Part shown: positions 28,181 to 35,918 of the stretch, piece after piece
Numbering within the stretch: the first letter of the stretch is position 1
Layout: each line of letters starts with the position of its first letter
Source: Terriglobia bacterium
GTDB lineage: Bacteria > Acidobacteriota > Terriglobia > Bryobacterales > Bryobacteraceae
Reading direction: 5' to 3'
Assembly (NCBI GenBank): GCA_021325175.1
Contig: JAJPHS010000032.1
Location: 1-64,000 of the forward strand
Length of the DNA: 64,000 nt
Translations under genes and position numbers: made by a program
The notes under the pieces: model-generated
The model's input: the letters and a program-made list of their open reading frames with translations, nothing else
The model's database searches: none
Told to the model about the DNA's origin: nothing

Positions 28181-28621
28181 ATGCGAGCCGTGGTGCAGCG
28201 GGTGACCTCCGCCCGCGTAAGCGTGGACGGAGCGATTGCGGGCGAGATCGGCGGCGGATTGCTGGTGCTGCTCGGGGTGGCGAGAGACGATTCGCCGGCC
28301 GATGCCGCCTTTCTCGCCGAAAAAGTCGCTAATTTGCGCATTTTTGGCGATGAAACGGGCAAAATGAATCGCAGTTTGCTCGATACCGGCGGAGCGATGC
28401 TGATCGTTTCGCAGTTCACGCTTTACGGCGATTGCCGCAAGGGCCGCCGCCCCAGCTTCGACGCAGCGGCTCCGCCGGAGCTGGCGCGATCGCTTTACGA
28501 GCACTTCATCGCCGCCGCGCGCAAGCTCGGCGTGCCGGTCGCGACGGGGATGTTTCAAGCCTCGATGCGCGTGGCGCTGGTCAATGACGGTCCGGTGACG
28601 CTTATCGTTGAGTCCAGTTGA
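28181..28621 (+). CDS. dtd: D-aminoacyl-tRNA deacylase
   Basis: It hydrolyses D-amino acids (and glycine mischarged on tRNA-Ala) from tRNA. The product is 146 residues, the standard length, from the ATG at 28181 with AAAGGA upstream. Diagnostic motifs: [17 protein letters not shown], the SQFTLYGD motif and the C-terminal [11 protein letters not shown] with the Gly-cis-Pro pair. The 3' end overlaps the convergent cbiO gene by 20 bases. Confidence 0.95.
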   Translation: MRAVVQRVTSARVSVDGAIAGEIGGGLLVLLGVARDDSPADAAFLAEKVANLRIFGDETGKMNRSLLDTGGAMLIVSQFTLYGDCRKGRRPSFDAAAPPELARSLYEHFIAAARKLGVPVATGMFQASMRVALVNDGPVTLIVESS

Positions 28622-29291
28622 AGCGCGCGACGATTTCCTCCACCGTGCCTTCGGCGGCAATTCGGCCGCGGTCGAAAAATACGGCGCGCGAGGCGAGCGC
28701 GCGGGCAAAGAATACGTCGTGCGTCACCAGCAGCTTGGCTTGCGGCAGAGCGCGCAAAAGATCGGCGAGCTCGCGCTGGCCGGGCGGATCGAGCGAGGTG
28801 GTGGGCTCATCGAGAACCAGAATTTCCGGCTCCATCGCCAGCACGCCGGCGATCGCGGCGCGCCGTTTTTCGCCGCTGCTCAAATGATACGGAGCCTTGT
28901 GCAAAAGCGCGCCCATGCCGACAAGTTCCAGCGCCTTTTGCGCCCGCGCAACGGCCTGCTCCCGCGGCATTCCCAGGTTCATCGGGCCGAAGGCCACGTC
29001 CTCGAGCAGGGTCGGCATGAAAAGCTGCTCATCGGAATCCTGAAAAACCAGGCCAATTTTGGAGCGGATTTGGGCGAGATTCTGTTTTTTCAACCCGAGG
29101 CCGCAAATTTCGATCGAGCCTTCGCCTTCAAGCAGCCCGTTCAGATGCAGAACGAATGTCGTCTTGCCGGAGCCATTGGCGCCAAGCACGGCCACGCACT
29201 CGCCCGGCTCCAGGTCGAAATCGACGCCGTCCAGCGCCTGCGCGCCGTCGGGATAGCGGTAGCGCAAGCCCCTGACCCGAATCACCGGCAT
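28602..29291 (-). CDS. cbiO: Cobalt/nickel ECF transporter ATPase CbiO
   Basis: ATP-binding subunit of an energy-coupling-factor importer, 229 residues from the ATG at 29291. The frame extends further upstream but only as a shadow of cbiQ. Walker [11 protein letters not shown]-loop [20 protein letters not shown], signature LSSGEKRR, Walker [14 protein letters not shown] and the switch His (VTHD) are all intact. It follows cbiM and cbiQ on the same strand, 28 bases after cbiQ. The importer feeds nickel or cobalt; NikR next door favours nickel. Confidence 0.94.
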   Translation of the reverse strand: MPVIRVRGLRYRYPDGAQALDGVDFDLEPGECVAVLGANGSGKTTFVLHLNGLLEGEGSIEICGLGLKKQNLAQIRSKIGLVFQDSDEQLFMPTLLEDVAFGPMNLGMPREQAVARAQKALELVGMGALLHKAPYHLSSGEKRRAAIAGVLAMEPEILVLDEPTTSLDPPGQRELADLLRALPQAKLLVTHDVFFARALASRAVFFDRGRIAAEGTVEEIVARFNWTQR

Positions 29292-29319
29292 CGGATTTTC
29301 GGCGGCGGACCGACGCGGT

Positions 29320-30012
29320 TCATAGCGCCACCCGCACCGCGACGGAGGCCAGGACGGCGGCGATAAAAAACGCGGCATCGGCGGCACGCCAGCGCGGCGG
29401 CGCGAGCGCTGGAAATTGTCCGGAAAATCCGCGGGCGAGCATCGCCCGATAAATGCCCGAGGCGCGCTCCCAGGATCGCGCAAACAGAACGGCAAGCGCG
29501 CCCGCGGCGGAGCGGAATTGCAGCCGCCCGCGGCTCGACGCCGCCAATCGCATGCGCCGTGCCTGCCCGGAAATTACGAAAAGATAGCGATAAAGAAAAT
29601 GAATCACCAGCACCAGCAGGCGCGGCAGATGCAAAATTTCGAGGGCGCGCAACAGCTCGGGCATGGGGGTCGTCGCCACCAGCAGCAGCGTGGCGACGGC
29701 GGATAAAAAGCTTTTTTCAAGGAGCGCCACGGCGCGCGCGCGCTCGTCGGAAAACCACAGGACGAGCGCGAACCCGGCGGCGACCGGCAGCACCAGCGCG
29801 GCTCGCCGAACTAGCGCCGGAAACGGCAGGCGCGCCGCGGCGATGGCGGCCGCCAGCAGCAGAGCATAGCCCGCAAAGGCGATCCGCGAAGCCGGCGCCG
29901 TGGTCGAAACCGCGATCAGAAACGCCAGCAGCGCGCCGATCTTGGCCCGGGCGTCGCGCCGGTGCAGGACGCTTTGCTGGCGGCTCCATTGCTCGATCGC
30001 GGCGTAGCGCAC
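29320..30012 (-). CDS. cbiQ: Cobalt/nickel ECF transporter transmembrane protein CbiQ
   Basis: Coupling T-component of the ECF importer, 230 residues. The start is a GTG at 30012, one base after the cbiM stop, with AAGGAG nine bases upstream. It has several hydrophobic helices and the conserved cytoplasmic helix motif with Ala-Arg-Gly (YRAMLARGFSG near the C-terminus), which couples to CbiO. The N-terminal part (HRRDARAKIGALLAF) is typical of CbiQ. Confidence 0.9.
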   Translation of the reverse strand: MRYAAIEQWSRQQSVLHRRDARAKIGALLAFLIAVSTTAPASRIAFAGYALLLAAAIAAARLPFPALVRRAALVLPVAAGFALVLWFSDERARAVALLEKSFLSAVATLLLVATTPMPELLRALEILHLPRLLVLVIHFLYRYLFVISGQARRMRLAASSRGRLQFRSAAGALAVLFARSWERASGIYRAMLARGFSGQFPALAPPRWRAADAAFFIAAVLASVAVRVAL

Positions 30013-30013
30013 G

Positions 30014-30901
30014 CTAAGCGCTCCTTCGCGAGATGAGCCGCCCGGCGAACAGGCAAGCACCGTAAATCAGAATCAACCCGGCGGCGCCGGCCAGCGAGCG
30101 CCGCAGCCACGGCGATTCGATTCCATGCACGCGGTAACCGGCCAGCGGCGCGTGCAGCCAGGCGGGCGCGCTCGGGGCCGCGAGATGCTCGATGCCGTCC
30201 GGGTACCTCGAAGCGATCAAAATTCCCGCAACAGCCAGAAGCAAAGCCGCGGCGGCGATCCAGCGCAGCGCGGGCGAAGTTTTTTGCTCCGGCGCGCGGA
30301 GCCAATGCGGGTTCAGCCGCTCCATCGCGCCGACCGCGGCCAGCGTGATTGCGCCTTCGACCAGCGCGCCGACGAGAAAAAATCCCATCGAGAGGAGCAG
30401 CAGGCGGCGCGGCATCGGCACGCCGGAAGCGGCCAGTTCCGCGAACGCGAATGCCGCGCTGACCAGGACGCTCAGCACGCCGCCCAGAAAAATGGCCGAG
30501 GCTCGATGCGCGTGCGCGAGCAGGCGATACGGCAGATACCCGGCGAGAACGCCGGCGATGGCCATATTGAAAATGTTCGCGCCGAGCGAAAGAATGCCGC
30601 CGTCCTGAAACACCAGCGCCTGAATCGCGAGAATCGAGGTCATCACCACCGACGCCGCCGCGGGGCCCAGCGCGATGGCCAGCAGCGCCGCGCCCACAAG
30701 ATGCCCGCTGGTGCCGGGTCCCACGGGAAAATTGATCATCTGCGCGGCGAACACAAACGCGCCCATCACGCCGAGCAAAGGCACGTTCCGTTCGTCCAGG
30801 CCCCGTTGCGCCCGCCGCGCCGCGATTCCGAGCGCGGGCAGCGCCAGAACATCGAAGGCGCCCCACACCGGAGCGCTCAGGAATCCGTCGGGAATATGCA
30901 T
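30014..30901 (-). CDS. cbiM: CbiM with fused C-terminal PDGLE-type domain
   Basis: Substrate-binding S-component of the nickel/cobalt importer, 295 residues with an ATG at 30901. The N-terminal MHIPDGFLS is the metal-binding start of CbiM/NikM, whose free amino group and His2 ligate the metal. The core (residues 1-210) has about six membrane helices with the NFPVGPGTSGHLVGAALLAI loop. The C-terminal ~90 residues contain SRYPDGIEHLA and one further helix, as in PDGLE/CbiN-like domains usually encoded separately. So the M and N-type parts are joined. Directly upstream is a candidate NikR operator. Confidence 0.92.
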   Translation of the reverse strand: MHIPDGFLSAPVWGAFDVLALPALGIAARRAQRGLDERNVPLLGVMGAFVFAAQMINFPVGPGTSGHLVGAALLAIALGPAAASVVMTSILAIQALVFQDGGILSLGANIFNMAIAGVLAGYLPYRLLAHAHRASAIFLGGVLSVLVSAAFAFAELAASGVPMPRRLLLLSMGFFLVGALVEGAITLAAVGAMERLNPHWLRAPEQKTSPALRWIAAAALLLAVAGILIASRYPDGIEHLAAPSAPAWLHAPLAGYRVHGIESPWLRRSLAGAAGLILIYGACLFAGRLISRRSA

Positions 30902-30912
30902 CGCTACTTCTT

Positions 30913-30943
30913 TGGTATCACGATTCTAAAAACCGTGCCACCA
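30913..30943. promoter_or_regulatory. Candidate NikR operator between cbiM and nikR
   Basis: TGGTATCACG and CGTGCCACCA form an inverted repeat matching at 8 of 10 positions, with an 11-base spacer. It lies in the 94-base gap between the divergent cbiM and nikR genes, 12 bases before cbiM. Known NikR operators are spaced inverted repeats, though of different sequence in enterobacteria. The assignment is by position and symmetry only. Confidence 0.5.
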
Positions 30944-30995
30944 TGCTTGTCTGTTTGCAACGCGCGCAACTCCGGATCAGGTAGATTGTAGACGA

Positions 30996-31412
30996 ATGAG
31001 CGAACTCAGCCGCATCGGCGTGGCCATCGATTCCGCGCTGCTTCAAAAATTCGACGACCTGATCGCCCGGCGCGGTTATACCAACCGCTCAGAGGCGTTT
31101 CGCGACCTGATTCGCGAGGCTCTCATCGAGAAAACCTCGGAGCGCGCCGACAGCCTCGTGGTCGGCACGCTGACGCTGGTCTACGATCACCGCGTGCGCA
31201 TGCTTGCCGACCGGCTTACCAGCATGCAGCACGAAAATTTTCATCACGTCCTGTCCACGCTGCACGTCCATCTGGATCACGACAACTGCCTGGAGGTGCT
31301 GGTGCTGAAGGGAAAATCGTCGACGGTGCGGAAGATCGCGGACGCGCTGATCTCGACCAAAGGCGTAAAGCACGGCCGCCTGACCATCACCACCAGCGGA
31401 GCCGGATTGTGA
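30996..31412 (+). CDS. nikR: Nickel-responsive regulator NikR
   Basis: Ribbon-helix-helix repressor that binds DNA when loaded with nickel. The product is 138 residues with an ATG at 30996. The N-terminal RHH domain (RIGVAIDSALLQKFDDLI... TNRSEAFRDLIREAL) is followed by an ACT-like domain. The four nickel ligands are present in correct spacing: H79, H90, H92 and C98 (HVHLDHDNC), matching H76, H87, H89 and C95 of the E. coli protein. It is divergent from cbiMQO and likely represses it under high nickel. Its stop overlaps the acpS start. Confidence 0.95.
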   Translation: MSELSRIGVAIDSALLQKFDDLIARRGYTNRSEAFRDLIREALIEKTSERADSLVVGTLTLVYDHRVRMLADRLTSMQHENFHHVLSTLHVHLDHDNCLEVLVLKGKSSTVRKIADALISTKGVKHGRLTITTSGAGL

Positions 31413-31786
31413 TCGTGGGCGCCGGCGTGGATCTGTGTGAGGTCCCGCGCATCCGGGAGGCGATCGAACGGCATGGCGCGCGGTTTACGAATCGCGTTTT
31501 TACCGAGGCCGAATCGGCCTACGCCGAATCCAAGGCGAACCGGTTCGAGCGCTACGCGGCGCGATTTGCGGCGAAGGAGGCGGCGATGAAAGCGCTCGGC
31601 ACGGGATGGCGCGGGGGAATCGCCTGGCGCGATTTCGAGGTGTCCAATCTCGCCTCGGGCCGGCCGACGCTGCTGTTTCACGGGAAAGCCGCCGAGCTTG
31701 CCGGCAAACGCGGGGTCCGCGCGATTTCGTTGTCCCTGACGCATACCGCGGAGCAGGCTATGGCGATGGTGATTTTAGAAAGCTGA
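31409..31786 (+). CDS. acpS: Holo-[acyl-carrier-protein] synthase
   Basis: It transfers 4'-phosphopantetheine from CoA to acyl carrier protein. The product is 125 residues from a GTG at 31409 that overlaps the nikR stop (GTGA). Mg-binding residues D8 (GAGVDLCEVPRI) and E57 (RFAAKEAAMKALG) are present, as is the RFTNRVFTEAE segment. Length and order are normal. Its translation appears coupled to the nickel regulator, an unusual pairing for an essential gene, though acpS may also have its own promoter. Confidence 0.94.
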   Translation: MIVGAGVDLCEVPRIREAIERHGARFTNRVFTEAESAYAESKANRFERYAARFAAKEAAMKALGTGWRGGIAWRDFEVSNLASGRPTLLFHGKAAELAGKRGVRAISLSLTHTAEQAMAMVILES

Positions 31787-31873
31787 CCGCGATCCATCCC
31801 GCGCCCTTAAAATCCGTTCCTCCGCTGCCGGGGAGCACACGGGCTGTTCATTTCAGTCATCAACCTGGCAAAT

Positions 31874-31902
31874 TTGACAATTGGAATCGGTTGTCGTAAG
31901 CT
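31874..31902 (+). promoter_or_regulatory. Possible promoter with operator palindrome upstream of the TetR gene
   Basis: TTGACA at 31874-31879 is followed after 17 bases by a weak TAAGCT. GACAA and TTGTC form an inverted repeat around 10 bases (31876-31895), lying mostly between these two elements. TetR regulators often bind such a site in front of their own gene. The -10 match is poor, so this is tentative. The rest of the 141-base gap shows nothing clear. Confidence 0.4.
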
Positions 31903-31927
31903 CCGGCTTTAATGGAACTTCGCGACG

Positions 31928-32545
31928 ATGGCGATTCAGGAAAGCAAGGTGAAAACCGCCGTGGATGGCCGCAAAGGCGAGCGCGCGGACCATATTTATC
32001 GCGTCGCCGCGGAGATCATGTGCCAGAAAGGCTACGAGGCGACGTCGATGAAGGACATCGCCGACGCGGTGGGACTCACCAAGGCGGGCATCTATCACTA
32101 CATCGTCGGCAAGGAGGATCTGCTGTTCCAGATCATGTCGTTCGCGATGGACATGGTGGATGAAAACGTGGTGACGCCCGCGCGGAAAATCGCCGATCCG
32201 GAGCAGCGGCTGCGCGTCATCATCGAGGGCCACGCGCGCAGGATTCTCGAAGTGGGCGGCGCGGTCACGGTGATTCTGGAGGAAATGGCGGCGCTCACGC
32301 CGGCGCATCGCAAGGCGATCCGGGCCAGGAAACGCAGATACTTCGATCTGGTCAGGGAAACGATTGGCGAACTTCAGACGCAGGGAAAGCTGCGGGACGT
32401 GGATCCCACGGTAGCGGCGTTTAATCTGTTCGGGATGATCAATTGGATTTCGCGCTGGTATCGTCCGGACGGAAAGCTCACGCCGGACCAGATCATGCGC
32501 GATTTTCTCCAGATCGCCCTGAACGCAGTTTTGCGGAACGCCTGA
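31928..32545 (+). CDS. TetR/AcrR-family transcriptional regulator
   Basis: The product is 205 residues from the ATG at 31928. The N-terminal helix-turn-helix covers about residues 20-66 (MCQKGYEATSMKDIADAV then GLTKAGIYHYIVGKEDLL). The C-terminal ligand domain resembles the lipid- or CoA-ester-responding branch (FNLFGMINWISRWYRPDG is typical of KstR2/FadR-like TetR proteins). The ligand and targets are unknown. A palindrome in front of it suggests self-regulation. The neighbouring gene downstream is a membrane glycosyltransferase with 25 bases between. Confidence 0.88.
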   Translation: MAIQESKVKTAVDGRKGERADHIYRVAAEIMCQKGYEATSMKDIADAVGLTKAGIYHYIVGKEDLLFQIMSFAMDMVDENVVTPARKIADPEQRLRVIIEGHARRILEVGGAVTVILEEMAALTPAHRKAIRARKRRYFDLVRETIGELQTQGKLRDVDPTVAAFNLFGMINWISRWYRPDGKLTPDQIMRDFLQIALNAVLRNA

Positions 32546-32570
32546 GGACGCGAACTTGTATCATCGAGTG

Positions 32571-34046
32571 ATGAAAACGTCGCGCTCCGGCGGCGTCGCG
32601 ATTGCCGCGGCCATCGCCCTGGCCACGGTGATCGCGCATATCCTCACGGGCGCCGGGTATGGTTTTCATCGCGATGAGCTGGCGACGCTCGACGACGCGC
32701 GGCATCTCGCCTGGGGTTACGTCGCCTATCCGCCGATGACGCCGTTTTTCGGACGAATCTCGCTCGATCTGTTCGGGGAATCCCTGCGCGGCTTTCGCTT
32801 TTTTGCGGCATTAGCGGATGCGGCCGCGGTATTCATCACCGGCCTGATGGCGCGCGGGATGGGCGGCGGGCGCTTCGCGCAAATGCTCGCGGCCTTGGCT
32901 TCCCTGCCCTTCTCGATCGGCGCCGGCGCGCTGATGCAGTACGTTTCCTTCGATTATCTCTGCTGGGTTTTGACCGCGTATTTCACCGTTCGCGCGCTGG
33001 CGTCGGAAGATGCGCGATGGTGGATGGCGGCGGGCGCGGCGATCGGATTTGGCATGTTGTCGAAGTACTCGATTCCGTTTTTTGCCGCCGGCCTGATCGC
33101 GGGGCTGCTGTTTACGGAGGCTCGCAGGTACTTGCGCAGCAAGTGGCTGTGGATCGGAGCCGCCATCGCGCTGATCGTTTTCCTGCCGAATCTTATCTGG
33201 CAGGCGCGGAATCATTTTATTTATCTCGATTTCGTGCGGCACATTCACGCCCGGGACGTCGCGATCGGGCGGGCGCGAGGGTTTTTGCCGGGACAGATTA
33301 AGCTCACTTTGTTCGCGCTGCCGGCGTGGATCGCCGGGCTATGGTTTTGCTGGCGAAGCGGGCGATTCCGCCCGATCGCGTGGATGTACATCGTCCCGCT
33401 GGCGTTGTTTCTGATCGCGCAGGGCCGCGATTATTATCTGGCGGGCGCGTATCCGATGCTGTACGCGGCGGGCGCGGTTTACCTCGAAACCTGGCGTCCT
33501 TTGATGATGCGCGGCTGGGCGCAGTGGGTGGCCGCGCTCATCCTGGTTGCCGATGCCGCGATCGCCGCGTCGTTTACGCTCCCGGTCGCTCCCGTCAATT
33601 CGGGATGGTTCAAGATCGCGAGCCGGGTCAACGGCGATTTCCTCGAGGAGATCGGATGGCCGGATCTGGTCCAAACCATCGCCGGAATCCGCGATTCGCT
33701 TTCCGCGGGGGATCGCGAGCATTTGGGAATTCTTGTGGGGAATTACGGCGAAGCGGGAGCGATCGATCTCTACGGGCCGCACTTCGGACTCCCGAAGGCG
33801 ATCAGCGGCGTCAATTCGTTTTGGGCTCGCGGCTACGGCGATCCGCCGCCCGAAGTGCTGATCGTCGCCGGTTTCTCGCGCGCTTTCGCCGAGCGCAATT
33901 TTGAATCATGCCAGGTGGCGGCGAACACATGGAATCGCTTCGGCGTCCGCAATGAAGAGACCGTGGACCATCCCGATATCTTCGTTTGCCGCGGCTTGAA
34001 GTTGAGCTGGCCGGAATTCTGGAAGCATGTCCGCCATTTTGGCTGA
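32571..34046 (+). CDS. Membrane glycosyltransferase, GT39/ArnT-like
   Basis: The product is 491 residues from the ATG at 32571; an in-frame TTG at 32556 is weaker. It is polytopic, with about ten helices in residues 8-345, and a soluble C-terminal domain of ~140 residues. The first periplasmic loop has HRDELATLDDARHLAWGYV, including the acidic DE pair typical of GT-C enzymes (GT39/GT83) that use polyprenyl-phosphate sugars, followed by YPPMTPFFGRI. It probably transfers a sugar to lipid or protein outside the membrane. The substrate is unknown. It converges on the formate dehydrogenase operon with a 13-base gap. Confidence 0.8.
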   Translation: MKTSRSGGVAIAAAIALATVIAHILTGAGYGFHRDELATLDDARHLAWGYVAYPPMTPFFGRISLDLFGESLRGFRFFAALADAAAVFITGLMARGMGGGRFAQMLAALASLPFSIGAGALMQYVSFDYLCWVLTAYFTVRALASEDARWWMAAGAAIGFGMLSKYSIPFFAAGLIAGLLFTEARRYLRSKWLWIGAAIALIVFLPNLIWQARNHFIYLDFVRHIHARDVAIGRARGFLPGQIKLTLFALPAWIAGLWFCWRSGRFRPIAWMYIVPLALFLIAQGRDYYLAGAYPMLYAAGAVYLETWRPLMMRGWAQWVAALILVADAAIAASFTLPVAPVNSGWFKIASRVNGDFLEEIGWPDLVQTIAGIRDSLSAGDREHLGILVGNYGEAGAIDLYGPHFGLPKAISGVNSFWARGYGDPPPEVLIVAGFSRAFAERNFESCQVAANTWNRFGVRNEETVDHPDIFVCRGLKLSWPEFWKHVRHFG

Positions 34047-34059
34047 CCGGACTCGCAAA

Positions 34060-35124
34060 TCAGCCGGGATTGCGATTTTCCAGTTCCGCCCTTTGCAGCC
34101 GGAACGAAGCGCGCGCATCGCGGGCGGAGGCGATGCCGGCGCGATGCACGCCGAAGCGGAGACACAGCGATCCGGCCAGGCCCAAAACATTGGCGGCGAT
34201 TCTCTTCTTCCTCGATTTTCCGGGCAACAGGGCGAGCAAGAGACTTCCGGCGGTGAGCGCTCCGGCCGTTTTCCAGATGGCGCCGCTGACGCCGCGCTGA
34301 AGCGGCCTTGCGACGCGATCGTCCAGCCGCGCGGCTTGTCTTTCCATCACGACCGACGAAGCCAGTTCGGCGGCGCGGCCGATAGTTCCAAACGTATAGG
34401 TGATTTTCCGGGCATGCCGGTCGTTGAAGGCGAGATCGAGGAACGATCCCGCGCTGGCCATCGCGGAGGCGGCAAAGAGGATCGGCAGAACCCGCCGGGA
34501 CTCCTGCCAAACCGGAATCGCCGTGTTCGCGACAAGAACGCCGGTGTACGTCGATAATCCGAGTCCCGCCACGCCGGAGGCGATCCCGCTGATTTCTCCG
34601 AATGCGCCCAGAAGGCCGCCGCGCCGGCTGAAAAGGGCGGCGAAAATCGCCGATGGAGAGATCGAGGAAAGAATCCAGACGCCGGCGTTCATCGGCGAGG
34701 TCGGCCGAAAGACGCGGAGCATGTGATGGAATCGCGCCGGGCGCCCCAGATCGTAAATCAGGAGGCCGCCGCTGATCAGGCTGGCGAGGATTCCCGCGCC
34801 GTGACAATGGCGAATGAAATTTTTCAGACGGCCGCCGCGCTCAAGCTGCGCCGCGGCGCCCATCACCAGCGCGGCGCCGCCGATGCCGCCGATGAAATAA
34901 TACGCCGGGACGTGCCACTCCCAGACGGGTTCCTTGAGCAGCGGGCGATCGTAATAGGTGGGGTCGGCGGAATCGGGAAATGGAAGGCGCTTCCATTCGG
35001 GCGAAATCCGCTCCCCGTGCTCTTCGGCCGGCTTCGATTTTTGCAGCGCGCCTTCGCCTTCAAGCACGCCGAGTTGCGGGCTGATATCGCGCCCGTCGGT
35101 TTGCCGCCAGTCGATCGGCTTCAC
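34060..35124 (-). CDS. NrfD/polysulfide-reductase-type membrane subunit of formate dehydrogenase
   Basis: Quinone-reactive membrane anchor, 354 residues. The start is a GTG at 35124 that overlaps the stop of the FeS subunit gene (GTGA); the longer apparent frame is a shadow. Residues ~60-90 are a soluble lead-in with LLKEPVWEWHVPAYYFIGG, followed by about eight membrane helices including GILASLISGGLLIYDLGRPARFHHM, here cited in part, and SPMNAGVWIL. These are NrfD family features. As third gene after the catalytic and FeS subunits it should link formate oxidation to the menaquinone pool, which agrees with the mqn genes at 49-51 kb. Confidence 0.88.
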   Translation of the reverse strand: MKPIDWRQTDGRDISPQLGVLEGEGALQKSKPAEEHGERISPEWKRLPFPDSADPTYYDRPLLKEPVWEWHVPAYYFIGGIGGAALVMGAAAQLERGGRLKNFIRHCHGAGILASLISGGLLIYDLGRPARFHHMLRVFRPTSPMNAGVWILSSISPSAIFAALFSRRGGLLGAFGEISGIASGVAGLGLSTYTGVLVANTAIPVWQESRRVLPILFAASAMASAGSFLDLAFNDRHARKITYTFGTIGRAAELASSVVMERQAARLDDRVARPLQRGVSGAIWKTAGALTAGSLLLALLPGKSRKKRIAANVLGLAGSLCLRFGVHRAGIASARDARASFRLQRAELENRNPG

Positions 35125-35918
35125 GCCCGTTCTCCCCGCCGGCTGAATAGAACCGAGCTGATCGCCGCCAGCGCCATTCCCGCCATCGCGAGGCCCATCG
35201 AGGCCCACGCGTCTTTTCCTTTCTTCGTCGGCGCCACCGGATCGGGCGGCAGATTGTACACCTCGGGCCGGTCCAGCAGAAGGAAAAACGCGTTCAGCCC
35301 TTCGGTGCCGGGCTGCTCTTCGGCGCTCGCGCCGTAGAGATACGCTTCGTGGACGCCGGCCTGGTGGAGTTGCTCGAGCCGCTTCCGCGCTTTCCGGCGC
35401 AGCTCCTCGATCTCGCCGAACTGGATCGATTCGGTGGGGCACGATTTCGCGCATGCCGGAACCATATCCGCGCGCTGGCGATCGTAGCACAGCGTGCATT
35501 TCCAGGCGCGCCCATCGTCCTCGCGCCGGTCGATCACGCCGAAGGGGCAGCAAACCACGCAATATCCGCACCCGTTGCAAACATCCGGCTGGACATAAAC
35601 GGAGCCAAACTCGGTGCGAAGGATCGCCCCGGTAGGGCATGCTTCCAGACACCCCGCGCGCGCGCAGTGCTTGCAAACATCGGAGGAGAACAGCCACGAA
35701 AATTGTCCGGCGTCCTGGAAGGAAAGCGGCTCCGGCCGTTCGATGAAGGCCACGTGACGCCACGTAGAGGCGCCGAGCGCCGCCGTGTTGTCGTAGGACA
35801 TGCCGGTGAAATGGAATCCATCGTCGGGCAATTGATTCCACTGCTTGCAGGCGACCTCGCATGCCTTGCAGCCGATGCATAGCGTGGTGTCGGTGAAAAA
35901 TCCCGTCGTGGCGGGCAT
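35121..35918 (-). CDS. fdhB: Formate dehydrogenase iron-sulfur (beta) subunit
   Basis: Electron-transfer subunit with four [4Fe-4S] clusters, 265 residues. Its ATG at 35918 directly follows the catalytic subunit stop, with GAAGGGAAC upstream. Cluster motifs: CIGCKACEVACKQW (14-27), CKHCARAGCLEACP, CNGCGYCVVCCPFG, and CTLCYDRQ with ACAKSCP. A single C-terminal membrane helix (GLAMAGMALAAISSVLF) resembles that of FdnH. It carries electrons from the molybdopterin subunit to the NrfD-type quinone subunit. No Tat or Sec signal is present, consistent with the catalytic subunit. Confidence 0.93.
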   Translation of the reverse strand: MPATTGFFTDTTLCIGCKACEVACKQWNQLPDDGFHFTGMSYDNTAALGASTWRHVAFIERPEPLSFQDAGQFSWLFSSDVCKHCARAGCLEACPTGAILRTEFGSVYVQPDVCNGCGYCVVCCPFGVIDRREDDGRAWKCTLCYDRQRADMVPACAKSCPTESIQFGEIEELRRKARKRLEQLHQAGVHEAYLYGASAEEQPGTEGLNAFFLLLDRPEVYNLPPDPVAPTKKGKDAWASMGLAMAGMALAAISSVLFSRRGERA

